Below are positions 53,535 through 62,277 of a DNA stretch of 64,000 bases, piece after piece; positions within the stretch are counted from its first letter, which is position 1, and every line of letters begins with the position of its first letter. Source of the stretch: Neobacillus ginsengisoli (GTDB taxonomy: Bacteria; Bacillota; Bacilli; Bacillales_B; DSM-18226). The notes beneath the pieces are model-generated. The model was not told the DNA's origin. It saw only the letters and a program-made list of their open reading frames with translations, and did not search any database. The stretch lies in assembly GCF_030813055.1 (NCBI RefSeq), contig NZ_JAUSTW010000003.1, positions 434,001-498,000 on the forward strand, written 5' to 3'. A program made the position numbers and the translations under genes.

Positions 53535-54398
53535 TCACAAAAGCAAAAATGTGCGAATGGCTCTTCCCACTCCATCTTCATTATTTGTACAAGTGACAGC
53601 ATTAGCAGCAAGCTTAACCTCGTCCGGTGCGTTCCCCATCGCGATACCCAGTCCGGCCGTCTTGAGCATTAACATATCATTATAGTTGTCACCGATAGCG
53701 GCTGTTTCAGAAAGAGGTATTCCAAGATGGCTAACCAATTTTACGAGTGCAGCTGCTTTCGTAATTCCCGCAGGGGAAATCTCTAAATTGCGATAGTTAA
53801 GGCTGCTGCTGATCTCGAATCCCTTGAACGTATGAGTAATACTGGTTGAAAAATCACGTAACGAGCCGCTTTCGTGAAATACCGCCATTTTCGTTATCGC
53901 AGGCTTATGCTCGCGAATATAAGCAGGAAAATTTTCAATCAGCTTTACATCGCATTGTTTCCGATAGGCTTCACAAGCCTCAAGCCTCCCTCCTGATTTC
54001 GCCAAGGCAGGGATATTATTCTCAATCCAGCGTTGATTCCATCTGCCTTCCTCAGGAATTAATAACGTATCACCCTCATATACATGCGCATAAATCCCCT
54101 CTGATTGACAAGCATCTAAAAAGGACAGCACCTCATCATTCTGAAATGTAAATTGTTCAAGCACCATTCCTTGTTCATCAAGCAGGACGGCCCCATTATA
54201 GGCAATAATCGGTTCTTCTTTTAAACCGATGGTTTCCGCAATCCATTTTGTCGATAACGGAGAACGCCCGCTGCAAATGACCACTCTCCCGCCTTTTGAA
54301 CGAAACTCATGAATGGCTTTAATAGCGTCAGGAGCAATCTCCTTTTCCTCATTAAATAGCGTGCCATCTAAATCTGTTGCTAATAAAGAATAGTTCAT
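53535..54398 (-). CDS. Cof-type HAD-IIB phosphatase
   Basis: 287 residues: DLDGTLFN (nucleophile Asp), VICSGRSP (motif II), Lys near TKAAALVKL, and GDNYNDMLML (motif IV). A cytoplasmic sugar-phosphate phosphatase. It is 130 bases upstream of murQ on the same strand, and may be the first gene of that operon. Substrate unknown. Confidence 0.9.
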   Translation of the reverse strand: MNYSLLATDLDGTLFNEEKEIAPDAIKAIHEFRSKGGRVVICSGRSPLSTKWIAETIGLKEEPIIAYNGAVLLDEQGMVLEQFTFQNDEVLSFLDACQSEGIYAHVYEGDTLLIPEEGRWNQRWIENNIPALAKSGGRLEACEAYRKQCDVKLIENFPAYIREHKPAITKMAVFHESGSLRDFSTSITHTFKGFEISSSLNYRNLEISPAGITKAAALVKLVSHLGIPLSETAAIGDNYNDMLMLKTAGLGIAMGNAPDEVKLAANAVTCTNNEDGVGRAIRTFLLL

Positions 54399-54471
54399 AT
54401 GCGTACCTCTTCGTAATGTTTTTTTAGAATTATTATATTTTTTTAAAAATTTTATTTCAATTCCCTTAAAA

Positions 54472-54519
54472 AAATGCTAAAAGCAGTGAGATTTTCAAAA
54501 TCCACGACTTTTAGCATTT
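54472..54519 (-). terminator. terminator
   Basis: AAATGCTAAAAG pairs with CTTTTAGCATTT, with an inner GATTTT/AAAATC stem; on the minus strand followed by T7. It ends the MFS transcript and its tRNA-like 3' region. Confidence 0.88.
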
Positions 54520-54571
54520 GTTAGAATTCAATTGTCTTATTACCCTAACCTGTGTCCAAACCCAAATAATA

Positions 54572-54672
54572 CGTCCCAGGTTGGATTAAAAATAGTAACC
54601 GGAAGCCGGCCGATAGGGTTACTCTGACCGACAGCTTAGAAGGCTGTTGCTCTATTCTACAGAGCTAAAGAC
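54572..54672 (-). pseudogene. degenerate tRNA-Arg (anticodon TCT) with insertion in the T-arm
   Basis: On the minus strand it reads GTC, then a D-arm (GCTC ... GAGC), then a perfect anticodon arm ACAGC-CTTCTAA-GCTGT (anticodon TCT), then CGGTC. The T-arm is interrupted by about 30 bases that form their own hairpin (GTAACC ... GGTTAC), before AATCC and the acceptor end TGGGAC. The 5' acceptor strand is short and no CCA follows. Decayed rather than working. Confidence 0.65.
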
Positions 54673-54683
54673 TATCTTATTTA

Positions 54684-54762
54684 TGGAGGAGAAGGAGAGA
54701 TTTAAACCCTCGCGCCGCTTTAGCGACCAACACCCTTAACAGGGGTGCATTTTCAGCCCTCC
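54684..54762 (-). pseudogene. degenerate tRNA-Ser (GCT type) with anticodon changed to GTT
   Basis: On the minus strand: GGAG, GGCTGAAAATG, an anticodon arm CACCC-CTGTTAA-GGGTG (anticodon GTT), a long variable arm with GTCGC-TAAA-GCGGC, a T-arm GAGGG-TTTAAAT-CTCTC, and CTTCTCC-T-CCA. It closely follows a Bacillus tRNA-Ser(GCT) from memory, but about 12 bases of acceptor/D-arm are missing, the anticodon has T for C, and the T-loop has TTT for TTC. The CCA end is kept. Confidence 0.68.
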
Positions 54763-54781
54763 TTTTCTTTTTCTCAAATTA

Positions 54782-56077
54782 TTAAGCTTTAATTTCCGTT
54801 GCTAGATTTATAGGTTCTTCTTTTGGTTTTCCGCCAATAGTCAACGCGGTAACAGCTGCTATAACTAAAGCCGCAATCATCATGATGAAAGAGGAATTGA
54901 ATGAGCCGCTTTTTTCGATCATGTAACCCATCAAGAATGGAGAGATGAAACCAGCAATAGATCCAAAACAATTAACTGTCGCTGAACCGGATGCCATAAT
55001 TTTTGCGGGAAGAGTATCAACAACCAGGCCCCAAAACCCACCTTGAGCCATGAACATAAAGAATGCTGCAAGGCATTGATAAACGATGACCATAGTTAAA
55101 GAGGAAGCTTGAAACATTAAAAATAAAGCTAAACCACCAGTTAGTGCGTTAGGGATAAACACCCATTTTCTATTTCCTTTTACTCTGTCTGATAAATAAC
55201 CACCAAAAACGATTGCTACTGTACCAACTAAATATGGTAATGCACTATAGATACCCGTGTTCATAAGAGAAAGACCTTTTTCTTTAATCAGATAAGAAGG
55301 AAGCCAAGATGTAAAGCCCCAGAAAGTAATATCAAAGAAGAACCAAATGAGCGACATTTGCCATAAAATCGGTTTTGTTAAGAGTTGTCTAAAAGATACA
55401 TCCGATTTCTTTTTGGCTGGAGAATTTTCTTCTAAGTCTTCATCTAATTCTGCAAGTTCTTCTCTGGTTATTTTCGGATGATCTTTTGGATTATCTTTTA
55501 ACTTTAACCAAATGTAAATTCCGACGAAAAGACCTGGAATTCCCATTACGATAAAGACTGCACGCCAGCCAAATAATCCTATGATCGCTGCTGCTACAAC
55601 AGCCGCTAAAGCCGGACCCAAAGTGTTTACTGTTGATTGAATCCCTGTTGCTGTACCGCGTTGCTTACTAGGGAAATACGTAGCAATTCCTTTGTATGAT
55701 GCACCTGGTAAACACGATTCACCTAAACCGAAAACAAAACGAGCAATTAACAAAAGAGGAAAAGTGAAAATAAATCCCGTTATAGACGTAAAAACGGACC
55801 ACCATAAAATGGCAATACTCATGACACGACGGAAACCAAATTTATCTGTTAACATTCCGCCTGGAATCTGGAACAATGCGTAACCGGCAAAGAATATACT
55901 TAAAAGTAATCCTTGAGCTGTTGCATTTAAGTTAAAATCTTTCCCGATAAATGGCAATGCAATGGTGATAACCATTCGATCCAGGAATGAAAATAACCAA
56001 CATAACCATAATACTAATAAAACTGAATACCGAACTTTCCATTTTTTCTTTGGCTTTGCTAGCGATTGATCATTCAT
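54782..56077 (-). CDS. MFS transporter of the ACS type
   Basis: 431 residues from the ATG at 56077 (AGGAGGT ahead). 12 membrane segments, with FSFLDRMVITIALPFI in TM1, GGMLTDKFGFRRV after TM2 and FGLGESCLPGASYKGIATYFP in TM4, the hallmark of anion:cation symporters (hexuronate, glucarate, allantoate). Next to lytT/lytS and the ureide genes on the same strand, so allantoate or a related ureide is a fair guess for its substrate. Its mRNA would run into the tRNA-like remnants. Confidence 0.87.
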   Translation of the reverse strand: MNDQSLAKPKKKWKVRYSVLLVLWLCWLFSFLDRMVITIALPFIGKDFNLNATAQGLLLSIFFAGYALFQIPGGMLTDKFGFRRVMSIAILWWSVFTSITGFIFTFPLLLIARFVFGLGESCLPGASYKGIATYFPSKQRGTATGIQSTVNTLGPALAAVVAAAIIGLFGWRAVFIVMGIPGLFVGIYIWLKLKDNPKDHPKITREELAELDEDLEENSPAKKKSDVSFRQLLTKPILWQMSLIWFFFDITFWGFTSWLPSYLIKEKGLSLMNTGIYSALPYLVGTVAIVFGGYLSDRVKGNRKWVFIPNALTGGLALFLMFQASSLTMVIVYQCLAAFFMFMAQGGFWGLVVDTLPAKIMASGSATVNCFGSIAGFISPFLMGYMIEKSGSFNSSFIMMIAALVIAAVTALTIGGKPKEEPINLATEIKA

Positions 56078-56122
56078 TGAATTTACCTCCTTGAGTATTT
56101 TTAGTTGATATACACCTTTCAA

Positions 56123-56136
56123 TAAAAGCGCTCTCA
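56123..56136 (+). promoter_or_regulatory. cre-like site before the MFS gene
   Basis: TAAAAGCGCTCTCA, one mismatch from the cre consensus, about 50 bases upstream of the ATG. A second symmetric GC-centred motif, TGAAGCGCTTTCA, lies at 56297-56309. The gap 56078-56518 holds nothing else that I can name. Confidence 0.4.
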
Positions 56137-56518
56137 TTTCTGGGAATAGTCACAAATTACTTACTTAAAATACTAATTCACCTAAGAAAACCTTCCAAAG
56201 GATTTAAAATAAATTTCTGACTATTCTGTAATTCAGATTATATAAAATCATTTGTATATTTTGCTGAATTAATAACGAAATGTGTTTATTTGCGGATGAA
56301 GCGCTTTCATACAGAGACGAATAGCATCTAATTTGAATTAGAAGTTGGAGAATGATATAAATAACCTTTTTATTACTTCCTTTTCTGCCTACTCATATTT
56401 AATGCAAATTAAATTTAATAGAAATAACTAAGGGAGTCCAATAAATTGGGGTAGAAGAAATTTGAATTTACTTAAATAAATATTTTACATCTCGGATTCA
56501 GATAAATTAAGGCAATAA

Positions 56519-56555
56519 AAAACTGACGTAAATTAAACGCCAGTTAATTAAAGAT
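56519..56555 (-). terminator. terminator of the LytS-LytT genes
   Basis: AACTGGCGT pairs with ACGTCAGTT on the minus strand, then TTTTATT. Confidence 0.8.
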
Positions 56556-56622
56556 AAACCCTCTTTAATTTTATTCACATCCACAATCATTCCATATACA
56601 AAAGTAGAATGATGGGATTTGG

Positions 56623-57369
56623 TTAAAAACCTAAGTGTTTGCGAACGGTTTTTATATAAGAACGGCTAACTGGAACTTTAGATCCATCACAAAAAATGAT
56701 ATTATAGGTACCGTTAAACCATTGCTCTATTTCATTAACATATTCAAGGTTTATAATATTTCCACGATGTACTCTTAGGAAAGAGAAATTTTCTAATTTT
56801 TGTTCTATCTCATATAGGAGGGTATCAATTACGAACTTATCATTTAGTGTTTTTACAAATACTTGGCGATTTTCTGTCCCAATATACATAATGTTATTAA
56901 TATCCACCAATATAATTCGTTCATCTTTGACTACCGCAAGCTTATTTATTTTCATGCTCGGCTTTATTTCTTTTATACTCTGTGATTGGACATCTTCTTT
57001 TTTTAATTGATTCCACTTTACTATTTTTTCTATTGTTTGTTCAATTCTTTTTTCATCAAATGGCTTTAAAATATAATCTACTGCATCAAGCCCAAAAGCT
57101 TGTACAGCATACTTGTCGAAAGCGGTTACAAAAACAACAAAAGGTGGCTTTTTTAATGTACGAAGTTGTTTAGCTAATTCAATTCCGTTTCCTTTAGCCA
57201 AATGAATGTCTAAAAATACAACTTCGGGCTCTAATTGATGAATCTCCCAAATGGCTGTTTGTATCTCATCTGCTTCACCTACTACCTCTAATTTATTACT
57301 TTGACAAAGTAAATCGTTGAGGTCCTCTCTAGCAAATATCTCATCTTCAACCAAGTAAGCTCTGATCAC
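56623..57369 (-). CDS. LytTR-family response regulator
   Basis: 248 residues: receiver domain (VEDEIFARED, phospho-Asp in VVFLDIHLAKG, Lys in YILKPFDE) and a C-terminal LytTR DNA-binding domain (about 140-246, FLRVHRGNIINLEYVNEIEQWFNGTYNIIF). Nine bases downstream of the LytS-type kinase, so they form a pair. Likely controls the adjacent MFS gene. Confidence 0.93.
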   Translation of the reverse strand: MIRAYLVEDEIFAREDLNDLLCQSNKLEVVGEADEIQTAIWEIHQLEPEVVFLDIHLAKGNGIELAKQLRTLKKPPFVVFVTAFDKYAVQAFGLDAVDYILKPFDEKRIEQTIEKIVKWNQLKKEDVQSQSIKEIKPSMKINKLAVVKDERIILVDINNIMYIGTENRQVFVKTLNDKFVIDTLLYEIEQKLENFSFLRVHRGNIINLEYVNEIEQWFNGTYNIIFCDGSKVPVSRSYIKTVRKHLGF

Positions 57370-57378
57370 ACACTTTTC

Positions 57379-59121
57379 CTACCTTTCAAAGTGTAGCGGA
57401 ACCACAATCGTAATGATCGTTCCTTTATTAAACTGACTTTTTAAAGAAAAAGAAGCTTCTGAACCAAAAACTAATGATAGCCTCTCCCTAATATTTTGTA
57501 TCGCTATCCCAATCCCTTTATTTGATGGGATTCCTATGTGTTTCAGTCTTTTGCTAGGAATTCCAATACCATTATCTTTAACTTCAATTTTCAAGAAACT
57601 TTCTTCTTTGTTTACAGTAATTTCAACAGTTTCTTTTTTACACCTTTCTGAAAATCCATGAACAATTGCGTTTTCAACAAGAGGTTGAATGGTAAAGGGC
57701 GGGATTAATGCCTTTTCAAGACTGGAATGTATAGATGTTTTAAGGGTAAATCGTTCGGGAAAACGGGCTTGTTCTAAAGAGAAATAAGCCATTACACTAT
57801 CCATTTCCTTCTCAATAGGTATTAAAGTCTGGCTTGTCGCACTCGTATTATTACGAAGAAAAGTACTTAATTGAATAAGAAGTTTCCTAGCATACAAAGG
57901 ATCTCTTTTACAAAGAGCGACAATAACATTAATGGAATTAAAAAGAAAATGAGGATGAATTTGAGCTTGCAATGCTTTTATTTTTGCATTCTGAAGTAAT
58001 TCCTTATGACGTTCAGCCTCCGCTATTTCTAACTGTGTGGAAAACAACATGATTAACCCTTCAGCTAATTCCTGTTCCGCTTCATTAAGTTTATAAGGTC
58101 TTGTATAATACATTTTCAAAGTACCAATAGGCTTTTCTCGAACAAATAATGGAACAATAATGACTGCTTTCAATGGACGCTCGGTATTTATAGTTTTATA
58201 CTTGCTAATAGATTTTAAAGTAAATATTTCCCCTGTTTGAATTACTTGTTTCATGGCATATTGATCATTTTCCTGCAGTAAGTGATCATATTTCTTCCCA
58301 TTTCCTACATGAGTTAAAACGTCATTTAAATCGGTAATGGCTACAGAATCTGCATTTGTATGAGTACATAGTATATGTGCTACTTTTTCGCAAGAGTGCT
58401 CATTTAAACCTTGACGAAAAAATGGCAATGTTTTATTTGCGATAAATAATGCCTTTTGGGTCTGAATCGCTTTTGCTTTATCTTCTTCACGTAAGACACT
58501 ATTAAAGATTAACGCACAGATCCAAATTCCAATACCATTTACAATGATGATGGGTAATCCTGTTAATTTTATTAATAGAACTCCCGCTTCATGGGATTCA
58601 ATAAATACAGGAATTAATATAATTTGAATGAATAAGATACAAACACTTATCATTAAAATTTGTGATGGTTGAATCCTTTCTTTATAGGCTATTTTCCAAT
58701 TGATCCAACCAGCTATTAATCCACCTACTACTGTTAGAAAAAAAGTTGCCGTATTAATAAATCCTCCTAGAAGGTACCGATGTCCTCCTGCAATAATTCC
58801 AGCGCCAAGGCCTACTGCTGGGCCTCCTAAAAGGCCCCCTAAAATAACACCTATATTTCGAGTATCAGCAATTGCTTTAAAGGATTCTATATTATAGTCC
58901 GAATAATCAAAAGGTATTTTAGAAATATCTGGTTGGATAACAATCCCTGTGTAATTTCCGATTATTCCGAATAAACCAAAAATAAAAATCATAACTACTT
59001 TACCCTTCCAGCTTAAACGCTGGTAAATCATTTGTCGAAAAAGATTAAGTCGAGTAATCAGGAATGCAATCGTAACAATCATACACATCCGCCAAATCAT
59101 TTGATACATTAAATCCAACAT
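57379..59121 (-). CDS. LytS-family sensor histidine kinase
   Basis: 580 residues: N-terminal 5TM sensor (about 1-205, NIGVILGGLLGGPAVGLGAGIIAGGHRY is the 5TMR_LYT signature), GAF domain (about 220-350), His_kinase domain with the phospho-His in IHPHFLFNSINVI, and HATPase (PLVENAIVHGF, DNGIGI). Such kinases sense small metabolites such as pyruvate. Here the surroundings suggest glyoxylate or a ureide as signal; inference. Confidence 0.92.
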   Translation of the reverse strand: MLDLMYQMIWRMCMIVTIAFLITRLNLFRQMIYQRLSWKGKVVMIFIFGLFGIIGNYTGIVIQPDISKIPFDYSDYNIESFKAIADTRNIGVILGGLLGGPAVGLGAGIIAGGHRYLLGGFINTATFFLTVVGGLIAGWINWKIAYKERIQPSQILMISVCILFIQIILIPVFIESHEAGVLLIKLTGLPIIIVNGIGIWICALIFNSVLREEDKAKAIQTQKALFIANKTLPFFRQGLNEHSCEKVAHILCTHTNADSVAITDLNDVLTHVGNGKKYDHLLQENDQYAMKQVIQTGEIFTLKSISKYKTINTERPLKAVIIVPLFVREKPIGTLKMYYTRPYKLNEAEQELAEGLIMLFSTQLEIAEAERHKELLQNAKIKALQAQIHPHFLFNSINVIVALCKRDPLYARKLLIQLSTFLRNNTSATSQTLIPIEKEMDSVMAYFSLEQARFPERFTLKTSIHSSLEKALIPPFTIQPLVENAIVHGFSERCKKETVEITVNKEESFLKIEVKDNGIGIPSKRLKHIGIPSNKGIGIAIQNIRERLSLVFGSEASFSLKSQFNKGTIITIVVPLHFER

Positions 59122-59183
59122 AGAAACTTCTCCTATTTTTTTAATTAAAAAAGTGAGAAAAGCATTTTTACAGATATATAAAA

Positions 59184-59225
59184 TTAAGAGAAGCGACTGT
59201 CTTGATTACAATCGCTTCTCTTTAA
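59184..59225 (-). terminator. terminator
   Basis: GAGAAGCGA-TG pairs with CA-TCGCTTCTC; on the minus strand followed by TTAATTTT. It separates the ureide genes from lytS. Confidence 0.8.
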
Positions 59226-59328
59226 TCACTTATTTTCATTAAAGTATAAAGCATCCACGATTTTTTAAAAAGGATACTTAAATTATTTAGCTCAACTTGT
59301 TTAAAGTTTAATAGATTTAGTTTTAATA

Positions 59329-59715
59329 CTAATATCTTGTTATATCCATCGGCAATGAACCTGCAGCAAAGCCTACAAACACGAATCGGTCTTTTCCTGT
59401 ATTACGCATTCCATGAATTTGGTTAGGTTTGGCCAATAATACCATTCCTTTTCTGATCGCGATTTCATTCTCTAGGTCTGGGAAATATGTTCCTTCCCCC
59501 TCCATGCAAACCCAAATATCATCAACATTCGAATGGGAATGTAAATATAATTCCTGCCCAGGCTCAAGACACCAAACTGCCCCAACCGTTTTATCTGTTT
59601 CATAGAAATAGTTTTTTTGCGCTTCATTTGGATCAAATTTTGCTATCTTATCAATTTCAAAGACTCTTTCTGCCATTATCTCATCGATGTTTGACAAAGT
59701 CGCTTTCTCTTCCAT
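59329..59715 (-). CDS. small cupin-domain protein
   Basis: 128 residues, one cupin barrel. LYLHSHSNVDDIWVCMEGEGTYFPD has two metal His, and KPNQIHGMRN the last one. ATG preceded by AAAGGGG. In line with the ureide genes, so a role in handling an unstable ureide intermediate is possible. No exact family assigned. Confidence 0.8.
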   Translation of the reverse strand: MEEKATLSNIDEIMAERVFEIDKIAKFDPNEAQKNYFYETDKTVGAVWCLEPGQELYLHSHSNVDDIWVCMEGEGTYFPDLENEIAIRKGMVLLAKPNQIHGMRNTGKDRFVFVGFAAGSLPMDITRY

Positions 59716-59772
59716 TTCTAAAACCCCTTTTTTATTAATAAGTTTTTGAATACATATTAATATGAAGAATAA

Positions 59773-59960
59773 CTATAAAATATCTTTCTTTTCTTCAAGT
59801 GATTTATCTTCAATATATGGAAAATCCTTTTGAGAAAATGATTTCGCTAAATTCTCATCGATAGATTATAAAGACCCAATGGGTTTGGTAACCATATACT
59901 GCTACAATAATTTTTCCAGCTTTGATTGATTCTCATGAAGCCGTCATCTATTTCAATTTA
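59773..59960 (-). pseudogene. short gene remnant between the two cupin genes
   Basis: One minus-strand frame ends in a coding-looking tail, ENLAKSFSQKDFPYIEDKSL and EEKKDIL then TAG, but further up the same frame has two stops (after KLEKLL and PIGSL). I read it as the decayed end of a gene once between allE and the small cupin. Family unknown. Confidence 0.35.
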
Positions 59961-59979
59961 TTTCTAGGATATGTGACTT

Positions 59980-60744
59980 TTACAAGGCTGCATCACGGTT
60001 ACAATCTTTAGAGTAGACATATGTTAAATTTTCTCTTCCTACCGCATAAGCTGCCTGATGTACATATGGACCCATAAATATATAATCCCCTTTTTTCACT
60101 GGAACCCATTGATTGTCTAGATTATACATACCTTCTCCTGAGAGTAGGTATGCACCATGTTCCTGCACATGTGTTTCGATAAATGGATGACATGCAGCAG
60201 GATCAAAAGAAAGAATATGAAAATTCATATCAAAATCTATATCTGCAGGCAAAAGATCTTTAATATTGACATTATGCATGTTATCATAATTTCTATATTC
60301 AATCTTGTTGGCATGATTTGAATAAACCCATGGCTTCCGTCCTTCAAGTGGACGATATTTTTGCTTATAAAGGAAGAGTCTGGAATCTCCACCCCAATGG
60401 TTTTCTAAATACATTTTTGTTCCTGGCGGACAGTATAAATAACCGCTTTCTTCAAGAACAAACTCTTGCTCGGCTGCAGCAGCTTTAATTTTCCCTTCAA
60501 TAACATATACGAATGTCTCTACATCTTCTTGCCCACCAAACCCCTCGGTATTCTTTCCTTCATTTTGCATTGTCACAACGTAATCGACAAAGCTCGCTCC
60601 AAGCTTAGGAGAACCCAAAATAGATATAATACAATTCTCAAACCCTGGTATAACATTATTAACCAATCCTTCAGGTGCAATTAATGCATATTTACCGTGC
60701 TCAATTATTGATCTACTTGATAATAAATCTTTAGGATAACCCAT
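59980..60744 (-). CDS. allE: (S)-ureidoglycine aminohydrolase
   Basis: 254 residues, double cupin. N-terminal cupin with EDVETFVYVIEGK, C-terminal cupin with HPFIETHVQEHGAYLLSGEGMY, which holds the Mn-binding Glu/His set, and PYVHQAAYAVG. It turns ureidoglycine into ureidoglycolate and ammonia. 46 bases downstream of allC. Confidence 0.93.
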   Translation of the reverse strand: MGYPKDLLSSRSIIEHGKYALIAPEGLVNNVIPGFENCIISILGSPKLGASFVDYVVTMQNEGKNTEGFGGQEDVETFVYVIEGKIKAAAAEQEFVLEESGYLYCPPGTKMYLENHWGGDSRLFLYKQKYRPLEGRKPWVYSNHANKIEYRNYDNMHNVNIKDLLPADIDFDMNFHILSFDPAACHPFIETHVQEHGAYLLSGEGMYNLDNQWVPVKKGDYIFMGPYVHQAAYAVGRENLTYVYSKDCNRDAAL

Positions 60745-60790
60745 CTTATTTAAACTCCCCTTCTAATTGTTTTCATATAAGTCTCTTTCA

Positions 60791-62038
60791 TTATTGCTTT
60801 GTAGCTAGTTTAATTACTGTAGAATAAAGAACTTCAGCTCCTGCACCCATATCTTCTTCAGTAACGAATTCATCAGGGTGATGACTAAGTCCATCTTTAC
60901 AACGAACGAAAATCATTGCAACATTAGTTACATCAGCCATAGCCATTGCATCATGTCCTGCACCACTCACAAGTCTGACAACGCTTCCACTCCGCTCACT
61001 AATGGACTCTTCGATTAATTTAATCATATCTTCGTTACAGTATACAGGGTCAGCTTCCATTACTAGATCAAACTTCATTTGAAGTCCTCTAGATTTAGCT
61101 ATTTTATTGCCTTCAGTTAAAATAGCATCAATAGCTTTTTGTTTTCGTTCAACATTTAAATCACGAATATCCAGCGTTCCTGTTACAAGCCCAGGTATAA
61201 CATTACTAGCACCCGGTCCAACAGTAAGTTTACCAACAGTTGCAACTAATGGTTCATTTTGTAGAGCAATTTTCTCAATGTAAGAAATCAGATCACTAGC
61301 ACCTAAAAGTGCATCTTGTCTAATCGTAACAGGAACTGTCCCTGCATGACCAGGTTTTCCGATAATTTCAAAAGAAAATCTTGTCGCACTAGCAATCCCA
61401 CTAACTACTCCAACAGGTTCATTCTCCTTCTCAAGAACAGGCCCTTGTTCGATATGAAGTTCTAAATAAGCGAGAAGTTCTTCCGGAGTACGACTAGCGC
61501 TTTTATAAGCATATGGATCAACAATTCCTATTCCTTTTAATGCTTCAGCAATTGTTATTCCTTTTTCATCTGCTCTTTCTAAATCTTCAGCAGCAAAAGT
61601 TCCTGCAATCGCTTTACTTCCAAGGAAAGTTGAGTGAAACCTTACACCTTCCTCATCACAGAAACCAACCACTTCGATTGGATTGTCTAAAATTAGGCCA
61701 TTATCTCGAAGAGTTTGAACAACTTCAATTCCAGATATAACTCCTAAAATACCATCGTATTTTCCTGCTTCAATCACACTATCTAAATGGGAACCAATCA
61801 TTAAAACTGGAGCAGAAGGATCTTTCCCTTCATAACGCCCGATAATATTGTTAAGACCATCTTTTCTTACTGTCATTCCGGCTGCTTTCATCCACTCTTC
61901 AACTAATCTTTCTGCTTCTGAACTTTCCGCTGTGAAAGGTAGTCTAGTGACACCAAAAGATGTAGATGAACAACCAGCAAGTTGTTCGATTCTAGTACTA
62001 ATTTTTTTAGCATCAACGTTATGCTGAAGTTTAATCAA
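60791..62038 (-). CDS. allC: allantoate amidohydrolase (M20 family)
   Basis: 415 residues with the M20 metal sites: GSHLDSV (His, Asp), CDEEGVRF (Glu-Glu), LELHIEQGPVLE (His), GKPGHAGTVP (dimerisation domain) and SGAGHDAM (His near 380). Hydantoinase/carbamoylase branch. In this setting, next to allE, it is the allantoate enzyme that gives ureidoglycine; an N-carbamoyl-amino acid hydrolase would look much the same. Confidence 0.9.
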   Translation of the reverse strand: MIKLQHNVDAKKISTRIEQLAGCSSTSFGVTRLPFTAESSEAERLVEEWMKAAGMTVRKDGLNNIIGRYEGKDPSAPVLMIGSHLDSVIEAGKYDGILGVISGIEVVQTLRDNGLILDNPIEVVGFCDEEGVRFHSTFLGSKAIAGTFAAEDLERADEKGITIAEALKGIGIVDPYAYKSASRTPEELLAYLELHIEQGPVLEKENEPVGVVSGIASATRFSFEIIGKPGHAGTVPVTIRQDALLGASDLISYIEKIALQNEPLVATVGKLTVGPGASNVIPGLVTGTLDIRDLNVERKQKAIDAILTEGNKIAKSRGLQMKFDLVMEADPVYCNEDMIKLIEESISERSGSVVRLVSGAGHDAMAMADVTNVAMIFVRCKDGLSHHPDEFVTEEDMGAGAEVLYSTVIKLATKQ

Positions 62039-62225
62039 ACGCTCACTTCCTTGCCAATTTGATCTTTAGAAATAGTTAAGTTGTTTATCACAAAACATAC
62101 TTTATTTTTTAGTAAAATACTAATAACATCCTGGTTAGATGTTCTACAATAGATCATTCTGATTAATTAACCTATTAAAATGTAGATTAGTATGTGATTT
62201 ACCATTTTATATTCTTCTGAATGAG

Positions 62226-62265
62226 ATTAACTAGCGACAAGTAAAAATACTTGTCGCTAGTTAAT
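62226..62265. other. perfect 18-bp hairpin
   Basis: Two 18-base arms (TTAACTAGCGACAAGTA type) pair without mismatch around AAAA. No T-run follows on the minus strand, so it may be a processing or attenuation hairpin rather than a plain terminator between the isomerase and allC genes. Confidence 0.6.
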
Positions 62266-62277
62266 GCAAAGTATCTA

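Noticed and set aside
54572..54762. T-box, tmRNA or selenocysteine tRNA reading of the structured region
   Set aside because: The anticodon arms, long variable arm and CCA end fit degenerate tRNA-Ser and tRNA-Arg far better; no T-box sequence and no UCA anticodon.
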